A program made the position numbers and the translations under genes. From assembly GCA_934394615.1 (NCBI GenBank), contig CAKRRJ010000007.1, positions 1 through 45,570 of the forward strand: DNA of 45,570 nt. The letters run 5' to 3'. Source of the DNA: an uncultured Lachnospiraceae bacterium. GTDB lineage: Bacteria > Bacillota > Clostridia > Lachnospirales > Lachnospiraceae. The notes under the pieces were generated by a model. The model searched no databases. It saw only the letters and a list, made by a program, of their open reading frames with translations, and had not been told where the DNA came from. This document shows positions 32,050 through 40,505 of the stretch, piece after piece. The first letter of the stretch is position 1; every line of letters starts with the position of its first letter.

Positions 32050-33762
32050 TTACCGGATCAGGTCTCTCCGGCTGATATAGTGGGTATGTAAGAGCTCATG
32101 GGATTTTTCGCTCAGCGGCTCTCCAAGAAATTCTTTGTAAATCTGCTGTACATACGGGTTCTCGTGGGATTTGCGGATTGGAAGATTCCGGTCCTCCCGG
32201 TAGATGGCATCGCGTCTGGCCGCAAGCTTTTTCCAGGTGGTCGGTGCGTTTCCGCCGCCTCCAATGCAGCCGCCCGGACAGCTCATTATCTCAATAAAGT
32301 AGTAATCTGCCTTGCCTTCCCGCACCAGCTCCAGAACCTTCTTCGCGTTGGCCAGTCCGTGGACAATGGCTACCTTTACCGTCAGGTCACCGATCTGCAA
32401 AGATGCCTCGCGAATGCCCTCAAAGCCGCGCACTGCCGTAAACTCCAGGCGTTCCTCCAGGGAATTGCCAGTCACCACCTCATACACGGTACGCAGGGCT
32501 GCCTCCATCACGCCGCCGGTAATGCCGAAGATCTGGGCCGCGCCGCTTCCAAGTCCGAAAGGCACATCAAACTCCGCGTCCTCCAGGTTGTCAAAGTCAA
32601 TGCCTGCGGTGCGGATCATCTTCGCCAGCTCCATTACCGTGATGACGATATCCACGTCATCCTTCATCTCCGGGCGCTTGCACTCAAATTTCTTAGCGGT
32701 ACACGGCATCACGGACACGCTGCAGATATTCTCGCGCTTCAGTCCCTCTTTCTCCGCAAAATACGTCTTAATGATGCTTCCGAACATCTGCTGCGGAGAT
32801 TTCGCAGTGGAAAGGTGCGGCAAAAGGTCCGGTCCGTAGGTCTCACAGTATTTCACCCATGCCGGACAGCAGGAAGTAAACATCGGCAGGGTGCCGCCCT
32901 CTTTTAATCGTTTTAAGAACTCCGTTCCCTCTTCCATAATGGTTAAGTCCGCGCTGAAATCGGAGTCAAACACCTTGTAAAAGCCAATCTTCTTTAAGGC
33001 ATGCACGATTTTTCCAGTAGAAACAGTGCCAGGTTTCTGGCCCAGCGCCTCTGCCAGGTTGATGCGGACAGACGGCGCCATCTGAATCACCATGGTCTTT
33101 CCAGCTGCCATCTGGTGGTATACCTCATCGGTATTGTCACGGATGGACAGGGCACCCACCGGGCACACCTGCACACACTGCCCGCAGCCCACACAGGAAG
33201 TATCTACCAGATCCTTGCCGTAAGGCGGCACGATCTCCGTGTGGAACCCGCGGTTTTCCTTCGCCATCACCTGGATTCCCTGCACCTTGCCGCAGCTCTC
33301 CATGCAGCGTCCGCAGAGAATGCACTTCTTCATATCCCGGACGATGCACGGGGAGGATTCATCCTTCTTGGTGGACCGCAGGGTCAGCTCGTAGCGGTTC
33401 GGCTGGTTCATGTTTAAATCCTTCGCCACCTTCTGCAGCTCACAGGAGCCATTCTTGGAGCAGATCAGGCAGTCCTGGGGATGCCGGGCCAGGATCAGCT
33501 CCATCACATTTTTGCGGGCCTTAATGACCTTCGGGGACGCAGTCTTTACCACCATGCCCTCGGAAACCGGCGTATTGCAGGCAGTCGGCAGAAGGCGCTG
33601 GCCCTCCACCTCCACCACGCAGATCCGGCAGACCGCCTTCACCGCCTGGTCCTCATGGTAACACAGGGTCGGGATATGAACATTCAGTTTTCTCGCTGCT
33701 TCCAGGATCGTGGTGCCCTCCTCGACTTCCACACACTCTCCATCAATCTTCAAATGAATCAT
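32050..33762 (-). CDS. hndD: [FeFe]-hydrogenase catalytic subunit, HndD/HydA type
   Basis: A 570-residue soluble hydrogenase that forms H2 from protons and electrons. Order: [2Fe-2S] domain (Cys34, 45, 48, 62), His-ligated [4Fe-4S] (HPQDCLIC...C, 94-107), two ferredoxin-type clusters (CILCGRCMESC about 147-157; CVGCGQCVQVCP about 190-201), then the H-cluster domain with TSCCPAW (Cys299), MPCTAKKFE (Cys354) and EIMSCPGGCIGGGG (Cys495, Cys499), all intact. ATG 33762 is chosen (AGGAGG upstream); it overlaps the end of the NuoF-like gene by 20 bp, showing coupling. A longer frame from 33810 lacks support. It is the third gene of an hndA-C-D-like operon. Confidence 0.94.
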   Translation of the reverse strand: MIHLKIDGECVEVEEGTTILEAARKLNVHIPTLCYHEDQAVKAVCRICVVEVEGQRLLPTACNTPVSEGMVVKTASPKVIKARKNVMELILARHPQDCLICSKNGSCELQKVAKDLNMNQPNRYELTLRSTKKDESSPCIVRDMKKCILCGRCMESCGKVQGIQVMAKENRGFHTEIVPPYGKDLVDTSCVGCGQCVQVCPVGALSIRDNTDEVYHQMAAGKTMVIQMAPSVRINLAEALGQKPGTVSTGKIVHALKKIGFYKVFDSDFSADLTIMEEGTEFLKRLKEGGTLPMFTSCCPAWVKYCETYGPDLLPHLSTAKSPQQMFGSIIKTYFAEKEGLKRENICSVSVMPCTAKKFECKRPEMKDDVDIVITVMELAKMIRTAGIDFDNLEDAEFDVPFGLGSGAAQIFGITGGVMEAALRTVYEVVTGNSLEERLEFTAVRGFEGIREASLQIGDLTVKVAIVHGLANAKKVLELVREGKADYYFIEIMSCPGGCIGGGGNAPTTWKKLAARRDAIYREDRNLPIRKSHENPYVQQIYKEFLGEPLSEKSHELLHTHYISRRDLIR

Positions 33763-35047
33763 AGTACTCTCCTCCTGTCTGACTGCATACCGGGCATTGA
33801 TCCCGGTCAATATGGCTTAAATACTGGGAATAAAAGTTCTGGATGCTGCTGGTCACCGGCACGGCCGTCGAATGCCCCAGTCCGCAGAGGGCGGTCAGCC
33901 GCATGGTCTCCGCAAGATCCTGAATGGTGTCTAAATCCCGGACACTGCCCTGTCCCTTCGCGATTTTGCTGATGAGCTGGTACAGACGGGTTCCGCCCTC
34001 TCTGCAGGGCGTACATTTTCCGCAGGATTCATCCCGGAAGAAATCCAGGTTGTTGCGCACAATGTCAATGATGCAGTTGCGGTCATCGATCACCAGAATG
34101 GTTCCGCATCCCAGTCTTCCGCCGGACGCGCTCACGGAATCAATATCCAGTGTCATATCAATCTGCTCCGCGTTGATGATGGCACCGGAGGCACCGCCTG
34201 TCTGCACTGCCAGAAGCTTCCGGTCTTCCTCAATGCCGCCGCAGACCTCATAGATCAGTTCCTCTAAGTTAATACCCATCTGAAACTCATACACACCTCT
34301 GTGCTTCACGTTGCCACAGATCGTAAACAGTTTCGTTCCCGGGCTGTTCTCCGTTCCCAGGGAACGATACCACTCCGGACCGTTGCGGAAGATCGGAGCA
34401 ATGTTGGCCAGCGTCTCTACGTTGTTTAACACCGTTGGCTTTCCAAACAGGCCCTTGATGCCAGGGAACGGCGGACGGAATCTCGGCTCACCTCGTTTTC
34501 CCTCAATGGATTCAAACAGCGCCGTCTCCTCGCCGCAGACATACGCGCCGGCACCGGAGCGGAGCTTGACGGTAAAATCAAAGCCGCTGCCGAAGATATT
34601 TTCACCAAGGCATCCTTCCTCGATGGAGCTTGCAATGGCTGCCTCCAGAATCGGCATCAGATAGGTATACTCCGCCCGCAGGTAAATGAATCCCACATGG
34701 GCGTTCACGGCCTTTCCCGCAATGGCCATGCCCTCTAAAATGGCACAGGGATCCGTGCTTAAGAGAATGCGGTCCTTATTGGTTCCAGGCTCGCCCTCAT
34801 CCGCGTTGCAGACAATGTATTTCACATCACCCGGCGCGTCATAAGCAAACTGCAGCTTCCGGTAAGTCGGGAAGCCTGCGCCGCCGCGGCCCCGGAGTCC
34901 TGCCTGCTTTAATTCCTCAATGATCTCGGCACCGCTCATGGAAAGCGCCTTTCTCAGGGCCTCATAGCCGCCGGTCTTCACATAGTCCGCCGCGTTCTTC
35001 GGATCGATTTTCCCTTTATTCCGCAGTAATACAATCGTCTCTTCCAT
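33743..35047 (-). CDS. hndC: NuoF/HndC-like NADH-binding subunit, short form
   Basis: A 434-residue flavoprotein subunit that would oxidise NAD(P)H at FMN. Visible are the nucleotide/FMN loops GLRGRGGAGFPTYRK and CNADEGEPGTNKDR, GAGAYVCGEETALFESIEGK, and the [4Fe-4S] site SCGKCTPCREG...CGLG. It lacks both the N-terminal thioredoxin-like [2Fe-2S] domain and the C-terminal two-[4Fe-4S] ferredoxin domain of HydB/HndC proteins of about 600 residues; only a short CPVC tail remains. It overlaps the NuoE-like gene by one base (TGATG) and the hydrogenase gene by 20 bp. Confidence 0.92.
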   Translation of the reverse strand: MEETIVLLRNKGKIDPKNAADYVKTGGYEALRKALSMSGAEIIEELKQAGLRGRGGAGFPTYRKLQFAYDAPGDVKYIVCNADEGEPGTNKDRILLSTDPCAILEGMAIAGKAVNAHVGFIYLRAEYTYLMPILEAAIASSIEEGCLGENIFGSGFDFTVKLRSGAGAYVCGEETALFESIEGKRGEPRFRPPFPGIKGLFGKPTVLNNVETLANIAPIFRNGPEWYRSLGTENSPGTKLFTICGNVKHRGVYEFQMGINLEELIYEVCGGIEEDRKLLAVQTGGASGAIINAEQIDMTLDIDSVSASGGRLGCGTILVIDDRNCIIDIVRNNLDFFRDESCGKCTPCREGGTRLYQLISKIAKGQGSVRDLDTIQDLAETMRLTALCGLGHSTAVPVTSSIQNFYSQYLSHIDRDQCPVCSQTGGEYYDSFED

Positions 35048-35556
35048 CAGTCTTCCACCTCCTCACGGATGTACATTTTCACAATGGACCGCACGCTGTC
35101 CGGTGTCAGGTTGCCATAGGTCTTCTCGTTGATCATAATGGCTGGTGACACCTCGCAGATACCCAGGCACGGGCAGTATTCCAGGGTGAACCGGTTGTCC
35201 TCCGTGGTCTCACCCATCTTGATATGTAAAAGATCCTCCAGAGCCCGCACGATCTCCTTCGCGCCCTTCACGTGGCACGGCGCGCTCTTGCACATGCGGA
35301 TGATGTATTTGCCCCTCGGCTTCACGGAAAGCATCGCGTAAAACGTGACAAAGCTGTACACATCCGTCTGGGGAATCCCCATCTCCCGGGCAATGACCGA
35401 TGCCACCGACGCAGAAAACGCCGGGACGATCTTCTGCACCTGGATGATGACCTTCATTAACATCTCCGGCCGTCCCTTGTAGCGTGACGCGATCTCCGCC
35501 ACCTGGACCAGCTTGGATGATGATGTCTTGTAGCTGTATGTTTCTTCTACCTTCAT
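35047..35556 (-). CDS. hndA: NuoE/HndA-like [2Fe-2S] subunit
   Basis: A 169-residue thioredoxin-like [2Fe-2S] protein of the complex I 24-kDa type, the first gene of the hydrogenase operon. Cluster ligands are Cys89 and Cys94 (CKSAPC), then Cys130 and Cys134 (CLGIC). An N-terminal helical bundle (VQVAEIASRYKGRPEMLMKV) precedes it. ATG 35556, with GGGAGG 6 bp upstream, is preferred over an in-frame TTG two codons before. With the NuoF-like and hydrogenase subunits it makes a three-subunit NAD(P)H-linked hydrogenase. The 5' region contains GCAATTTACCTATATAG (35671-35687), a relative of the shared motif, but no -10 at the usual distance. Confidence 0.9.
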   Translation of the reverse strand: MKVEETYSYKTSSSKLVQVAEIASRYKGRPEMLMKVIIQVQKIVPAFSASVASVIAREMGIPQTDVYSFVTFYAMLSVKPRGKYIIRMCKSAPCHVKGAKEIVRALEDLLHIKMGETTEDNRFTLEYCPCLGICEVSPAIMINEKTYGNLTPDSVRSIVKMYIREEVED

Positions 35557-35745
35557 AACCAACCTCCCTTTCGCCGCTTATAATGCGAGAAATTCTCATT
35601 TATGCTTCTATCCACAGTATACAAAACCTGCGGCCCGCGGTCTAATACGGAAAAGAGCGGAATCTATATAGGTAAATTGCATGATATGTTATTTTTCTGT
35701 CTATCATTGTGTTTTTACGATATGGCATCGCACACAAATATGAAA

Positions 35746-35779
35746 CGGCAGGACAGACCCATTTCGGATTCTGCCCTGC
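35746..35779 (-). terminator. probable terminator of the 2-HCT transporter gene
   Basis: GGCAGG (35746-35751) and CCTGCC (35774-35779), extended inward by a CAGA/TCTG stem, lie about 50 bp after the stop at 35832. The T tract (GTTTC) is weak. Confidence 0.5.
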
Positions 35780-35831
35780 CATCTCACGGGAATTGATACA
35801 CTTATATAAGGGGTCCCGTTTCTTACTTATT

Positions 35832-37151
35832 TTATAAGAAGAACGAGAAGAAGAACGATGCAATAATCAGCACGATACCGCCGCCCACACGGCTGGAAAG
35901 CTGTGCGTAGCTGATGAGCTCCAGTCTCTGTGCTGCTCCAAGTACGGCAATATCGCCTGCGCCGCCGCGGTTTGCCATGCAGAGGCCTGCAGTCACTGCC
36001 GCGTCGATCGGGTAGAAGCCTACCAGCTTGCCGACAAGTCCGCTGCCCAGGATTGCGCCCAGTACAATCACTGCCGCAATGATCAGGTTTGCCGGACTGC
36101 ATGCGGAAACCAGCTCGCCCAGGTCAAAGTCAAATCCAAGACCAACCATGGTCATCAGCGCTACGACGGAAACCATGAAGGACTGCATATTTCTTGCTGC
36201 TACACGGATGTTGGCCGGAACAATGCCCAGCGCTGCCAGAACAACAACGAAGATGATGCTATAGGCAAAGGTATGGATCTGTGCGCCAAATACGGTCGGT
36301 AGCAGCACCTTGCTGAACAGACGGCCCACTGCGTAAACAGCACCCATTAACAGCAGCGTACCGCTGTAATCGGACAAAGAAACCTTGACTTCCACATCTT
36401 CCTTGATCAGCTTGCTATCCACCGGCATGATGTTGGTGCCGTCACCGGTCAGGGACGGTACTTTCTTACCAAGACGGTTTAACAGGGCGCCTGCCAGGAT
36501 ACAGAACAGGTTTGCGATGGTCAGAATGATGATTGCGAAGGAATAATAGTTTGCAGCCGGCTCTCCGCTGATCTGCTCATAGATCTGGGAAAGCGGAACC
36601 GCGCCTGCGCCGTTGCCGCCGCCCATGATCGGAAGCACATATTTGATGATCATGTCAATCGGCTGTACGCCAAAAACAAATCCTGCTGCCACGCCAAACA
36701 GCGCTGCGCCAAAGAGGCCGCCGAGAATGGCCGGTACATAACCTGCAAAGCTGCGAAGCAGTACTTTGCGGTCAAGAGAAAGAATGGAACCCATGATCAG
36801 CGCAATGATGAACACGCTTAAGATGTTGACATCACCCTGTACCATGGTGTCCACCAGCTCCAGATATCCTTCCGGAATCAGGTTGAACTGTTTCAGTAAC
36901 GCGCATCCGAAGAATACCATTAAGAGACCGCCGCCAATGTAGGTATTCCAGATCGGCAGAATCTTGCCGAATTTGTAGAGCGCAATAGAAAATGCCATAA
37001 CAAACGCGATAAACGCAATCGCGTCATACCCCAGGGTGTCTGTGTAAGCTACCGCCAGCACCGCAAACGTGCACAGCAGGTAAAGCCACCACGGAAGGCC
37101 GCCCAGTACCTTTAACTCTTGCAAAAAACTCTTTTTCTTTTCCTCACCCAT
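35832..37151 (-). CDS. 2-hydroxycarboxylate (citrate/malate) Na+ symporter, 2-HCT family
   Basis: A 439-residue secondary transporter of the CitS/CitP/MaeN family. Both diagnostic re-entrant loops are present: IMGGGNGAGAVPLSQIYEQ (about 175-193) and CMANRGGAGDIAVLGAA (about 395-411), carrying the paired GGxG motifs. It has about 11 membrane segments after a short Lys-rich cytoplasmic N-terminus. ATG 37151 is chosen (AAAAGGAG 8 bp upstream); a longer frame lacks a ribosome site. It lies 148 bp after the aconitase gene in the same direction and probably belongs to its operon. Citrate is the most likely substrate because of that partner; malate or citramalate are alternatives. Confidence 0.92.
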   Translation of the reverse strand: MGEEKKKSFLQELKVLGGLPWWLYLLCTFAVLAVAYTDTLGYDAIAFIAFVMAFSIALYKFGKILPIWNTYIGGGLLMVFFGCALLKQFNLIPEGYLELVDTMVQGDVNILSVFIIALIMGSILSLDRKVLLRSFAGYVPAILGGLFGAALFGVAAGFVFGVQPIDMIIKYVLPIMGGGNGAGAVPLSQIYEQISGEPAANYYSFAIIILTIANLFCILAGALLNRLGKKVPSLTGDGTNIMPVDSKLIKEDVEVKVSLSDYSGTLLLMGAVYAVGRLFSKVLLPTVFGAQIHTFAYSIIFVVVLAALGIVPANIRVAARNMQSFMVSVVALMTMVGLGFDFDLGELVSACSPANLIIAAVIVLGAILGSGLVGKLVGFYPIDAAVTAGLCMANRGGAGDIAVLGAAQRLELISYAQLSSRVGGGIVLIIASFFFSFFL

Positions 37152-37174
37152 ATTTTTTCTCCTTTTTATTTTGT

Positions 37175-37211
37175 GTGCATTCCCGGAATGTCTGTGCTTC
37201 CGGGAACGCAC
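37175..37211 (-). other. intercistronic hairpin between aconitase and transporter genes
   Basis: GTGCATTCCCGGAA (37175-37188) and TTCCGGGAACGCAC (37198-37211) pair with one G-U-type mismatch. A T run is lacking on the minus strand, so it may act in processing or partial attenuation of the transporter mRNA. Confidence 0.5.
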
Positions 37212-37299
37212 TTTATTCACTACTCATTCCCCGTTTGCCGCTGCTTGTTTCTGCGGCATATTTTCTCTGCCCTGACAGATGCCAGAGCATAGTTCTGGC

Positions 37300-39255
37300 T
37301 TACTCCTTGCCGAGCTGTTTCTTCAGATACCGAAGCTGTCCGCCGCAAGAGATCACTTCCAGCTCACTGTCGGAAAGTTCCAGTCTTGCCTTGAAGGAAA
37401 CACCCTTTGTGTTGTCGCGGATTTCCACTTCCTTGGTCTGCATCTGCTCTAACAGTCCGTTAATCTCCAGCTCATCGCCCTGCTCGATCTTGTCGTAATC
37501 TACCGGATCCTCAAAGATCATCGGGATGATGCCATGGTTGATCAGGTTGCCCTTATGGATGCGGGCAATGCTCTTTGCGATGACAGCGCGAACGCCCAGG
37601 TACATCGGGTTGATGGCTGCGTGCTCACGAGAAGATCCCTGGCCGTAGTTCTCACCGCCGATGATGATGCTCTGTCCCATCTCCTTTGCTCTTGCCGCGA
37701 ACTCCGGATCATAGCGGTGATAGCAGTACTGGCTCATCAGCGGAATGTTGGAACGCATGCTGGAGAACTCTGCGCTTGCCGGGGTGATATCGTCGGTGGT
37801 GATGTTATCCACTGTCTTTAAGCTGACCGGAACACACAGATGTTCGGTTGGCTGCTCCGGAATCGGAAGGAACTTGATGTTCGGTCCCTTGATCACCTCA
37901 ACCTGCTTTGCCTCTTCCTCCGGAAGGGGCTTAATGATCATGGAATCATCTACCGGGTAAACATCCGGCTCGTGAATCTCTGCCAGTTTTGCCACATCCG
38001 CGCCCAGGATATCCTCTGCCGTAGCAAAGGTTCCAAGGATTGCGGTTGCAGCAGCGCTCTCCGGGCTCACCAGATAAATCTCCGCCGTCGGGTTGCCGGC
38101 ACGTCCCTTGAAGTTACGGTTGGAAGTGCGGACTGCCACACCTTTGGTAGCCGGTGACTGACCGATCGCGCAGCACGGTCCGCAGGCGGTTTCCAGAACG
38201 CGCACGCCTGCATCGATCAGCATCTCCATGTATCCGTCGCGCAACAGCTGCTTGTACACCTGTTTGGAAGATACTGCGCAGGTACAGCTTACATCCTCAT
38301 GCACATGTCTGCCCTGCAGCACCAGAGCCACCTTCGCGATGTCGGAGTAGCTTGCGTTGGTACAGCTTCCGATGAAGACCTGCTGAACTTTTCTCTTCTC
38401 TGCATCTTTTAACGGCATAACATTGTCCGGCTGGTGGGGGCAGGCGATCAGCGGATTTAACTCATCCAGGTTGATCTCCATCTCGCCGTCGTACTCCGCG
38501 TCCTCGTCCGGAAGCATTTCCACATACTGATCCTCGCGGCCCTGTGCCTTCATGAAGCGGCGAACCTGCTCATCCGCCGGGAAAATAGAAGTGGTAGCGC
38601 CCATCTCCGCGCCCATGTTGGTGATGGTGGCACGCTCGGAAACCTCAAGTCCGGCAGCGCCAGGTCCCACATACTCAAAGACCTTTCCAAGACCGCCCTT
38701 GATGCCGACTCTGCGCAGCATCTCCAGGATAATCTCCTTTGCGTTGCAGCCCGGTTTTAAATGGCCTTTTAAGTTTACTTTGATGATCTGCGGCATTTTC
38801 AGACGCATCGGAACACCGGTCATGGCAGTTGCCACATCCATGCCGCCCACGCCGATACACAGCATGCCGATGGAGCCGCCGTGCGGAGTATGGCTGTCGC
38901 CGCCCATGCTCAGCTTGCCCGGAGCACCAAAGCGCGCTACATGAACTGCATGGCAGATGCCGTTGCCCGGTCTGGAAACATGCACGCCAAAACGTTTTGC
39001 CACAGACTGTAAGTAAATGTGGTCGTCCGGAGTCTTGTTATCCAGATACAGCAGGTTGTGGTCTAAATAGCTGACACTGGTCTCCACCTGAGTGCGGTCC
39101 AGGCCAATGGCCTCGAATGCCAGATACGTCATAACTGCATTGATGTCATGAGTCAGTGTCTGGTCCACTTTTACATAGATCTCATCGCCCGGATTCATAG
39201 CGGACGGCTTTGCCAGATGGTTCTCCAGGATTTTTCTTGTCAGATTCTTTCCCAT
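37300..39255 (-). CDS. aconitate hydratase (clostridial ~650-residue type)
   Basis: A complete 651-residue aconitase. Domains 1-3 occupy about 1-450, with GGDSHTPHGG (118-127), FIGSCTN (Cys298) and ACGPCCAIGQ (Cys358, Cys361) as [4Fe-4S] ligands; RTSNRNFKGRAG follows. The swivel domain (about 480-640) has NITTDDITPA and GENYGQGSSREHAA. It isomerises citrate and isocitrate. It follows a LysR gene by 74 bp and precedes the 2-HCT carrier, forming a citrate-type uptake and entry unit. ATG 39255 has AGGAGGG upstream. Very close in DNA sequence to the partial gene at 1-1452. Confidence 0.93.
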   Translation of the reverse strand: MGKNLTRKILENHLAKPSAMNPGDEIYVKVDQTLTHDINAVMTYLAFEAIGLDRTQVETSVSYLDHNLLYLDNKTPDDHIYLQSVAKRFGVHVSRPGNGICHAVHVARFGAPGKLSMGGDSHTPHGGSIGMLCIGVGGMDVATAMTGVPMRLKMPQIIKVNLKGHLKPGCNAKEIILEMLRRVGIKGGLGKVFEYVGPGAAGLEVSERATITNMGAEMGATTSIFPADEQVRRFMKAQGREDQYVEMLPDEDAEYDGEMEINLDELNPLIACPHQPDNVMPLKDAEKRKVQQVFIGSCTNASYSDIAKVALVLQGRHVHEDVSCTCAVSSKQVYKQLLRDGYMEMLIDAGVRVLETACGPCCAIGQSPATKGVAVRTSNRNFKGRAGNPTAEIYLVSPESAAATAILGTFATAEDILGADVAKLAEIHEPDVYPVDDSMIIKPLPEEEAKQVEVIKGPNIKFLPIPEQPTEHLCVPVSLKTVDNITTDDITPASAEFSSMRSNIPLMSQYCYHRYDPEFAARAKEMGQSIIIGGENYGQGSSREHAAINPMYLGVRAVIAKSIARIHKGNLINHGIIPMIFEDPVDYDKIEQGDELEINGLLEQMQTKEVEIRDNTKGVSFKARLELSDSELEVISCGGQLRYLKKQLGKE

Positions 39256-39297
39256 AAAAAAATACCCTCCTTAAATGATTCTCAACTATCTGAGTTC

Positions 39298-39326
39298 ATT
39301 ATAAGAGGGTATTCTTCATAAGTAAA
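39298..39326 (-). promoter_or_regulatory. promoter of the aconitase/2-HCT operon, ATTTTACYTAT class
   Basis: TTTACT (39321-39326), 17 bp, perfect TATAAT (39298-39303) on the minus strand, in TGAAATTTTACTTATGAAG. The box lies at the very end of the upstream LysR gene (stop at 39330). Confidence 0.72.
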
Positions 39327-39329
39327 ATT

Positions 39330-40268
39330 TCATTTTGCAAATGAGTCCCATAACCTTTTCTTATGAGCCTGCATCGTCTCTCTCGCAATATCCAGAAGCG
39401 CCTGCTCCACCTCACCGATATAACAGCCTTCGCGGTACAGCGCCATCACCGGCCACTGAACCGGCGTGTCGGAAAGATGGTACGCTTCCGCCCCCATGCC
39501 GCCTTCCATCAGCTCCAGCGTAATCTCCGGAATGACCGCCACGCCAAGTCCCTGCGCTGCCAGACGGTAAGACAGCATGTTGCTGTGGGACTCAAAGAAA
39601 ATATCCGGTTTTATTTCCGCATTGGCATACAGAACATCCACGCTGGAACGCAGCGCATGCCCTTTCTTCAGGGTAATGAGCGGAAACTTCGCCGCCTCCT
39701 TCCAGTTGACGTTTTTCTTTTCCCGGTCCAGAAAGCAGGAATCCGGAAGATAGTCCTTTGCTGCCACCAGGATCAGTTCCTCCTCCACAATCTGTACCTG
39801 CACCACATCCTTAATCGGGTTCCAGTACGGAAGAAACACAAAGTCCACATTTCCCGCCTTCAGCTCCGCGATCAGGTGATTGCCAGGGCCGGTAGACACT
39901 TCCACATCAATGCCCGGATACCGGTCTTTTAACGGTTTTAAGATAAGCGGCAGCATATACACGATGCGCTCACTCGGAAACCCGATCCGGAGCCGTCCGG
40001 TCATGTGGTGGGTAATATCCCTGAGTTCCCGGTTCATGTCCTCCAGCTGCCCCAGAATCACCTTCGCGCGCTTTAAGTACTGCTCTCCCGCATGGGTCAG
40101 CTTCAGCGGGGATGCCGACCGGTCAAAGAGTTTCACGCCCAGATCCTCTTCCACCTTGCTGATGTAATTGCTTAAAGCCGGCTGGCTGATGAAAAGCTTC
40201 GCCGCCGCTTTCGTAAAGCTACCGCATTCCGCCACCTGGTTGACGTAGGTAAATTGTCTCAGTTCCAT
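39330..40268 (-). CDS. LysR-type regulator upstream of aconitase
   Basis: A 312-residue LysR-family regulator with its helix-turn-helix in residues 1-60 (LFISQPALSNYISKVEEDLG) and an effector domain (RLRIGFPSERIVYMLPLILK; AAQGLGVAVIPEITLELM). ATG 40268 is chosen, with GGAGG 6 bp upstream; a frame extending to 40409 is not supported. It is 74 bp upstream of aconitase in the same direction and has a separate consensus-type promoter. By analogy with CcpC-like control of aconitase it may sense citrate. The DNA-binding part is very like that of the LysR at 26369, so they may read the same operator. Confidence 0.92.
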   Translation of the reverse strand: MELRQFTYVNQVAECGSFTKAAAKLFISQPALSNYISKVEEDLGVKLFDRSASPLKLTHAGEQYLKRAKVILGQLEDMNRELRDITHHMTGRLRIGFPSERIVYMLPLILKPLKDRYPGIDVEVSTGPGNHLIAELKAGNVDFVFLPYWNPIKDVVQVQIVEEELILVAAKDYLPDSCFLDREKKNVNWKEAAKFPLITLKKGHALRSSVDVLYANAEIKPDIFFESHSNMLSYRLAAQGLGVAVIPEITLELMEGGMGAEAYHLSDTPVQWPVMALYREGCYIGEVEQALLDIARETMQAHKKRLWDSFAK

Positions 40269-40304
40269 AAGTATCCTCCGTTTTCTCCCGATGTTTCTGA
40301 TTTC

Positions 40305-40333
40305 ATTGTATCTGCTACCGCTGGTCCTGTCAT
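40305..40333 (-). promoter_or_regulatory. promoter of the LysR gene upstream of aconitase
   Basis: ATGACA (40328-40333), 17 bp, TACAAT (40305-40310) on the minus strand: a normal Sigma-A type promoter, unlike the TTTACN class. Confidence 0.6.
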
Positions 40334-40406
40334 CTGTTTTTCTCCACGGCCTCCGAATTTTCCGGAAAACAGTTCCGAACAGCGCCTGCCATGGTTTTCT
40401 GCAACG

Positions 40407-40442
40407 CAAAACGGAGCCATCTTCTCAGACAGCTCCGTTTTG
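40407..40442 (-). terminator. terminator of the second YbhJ-like hydratase
   Basis: CAAAACGGAGC (40407-40417) and GCTCCGTTTTG (40432-40442) are perfect 11-bp arms, 63 bp after the stop at 40506. Confidence 0.75.
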
Positions 40443-40505
40443 TTCTTACACTTACATAAGGAGTTTTATATATAGTCGCAGACAAGCCGTAAAACGGTGG
40501 GAATC

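Noticed and set aside
35641..35700. A tenth shared-motif promoter before the hydrogenase operon
   Set aside because: TTTACC is present, but no acceptable -10 lies 16-18 bp downstream, and the operon start is over 100 bp away; kept only as a remark.
40269..40409. N-terminal extension of the LysR protein upstream of aconitase
   Set aside because: The extra residues are Arg-rich without homology, overlap the LysR promoter and a terminator, and the ATG at 40268 has a good ribosome site and the family-typical start.
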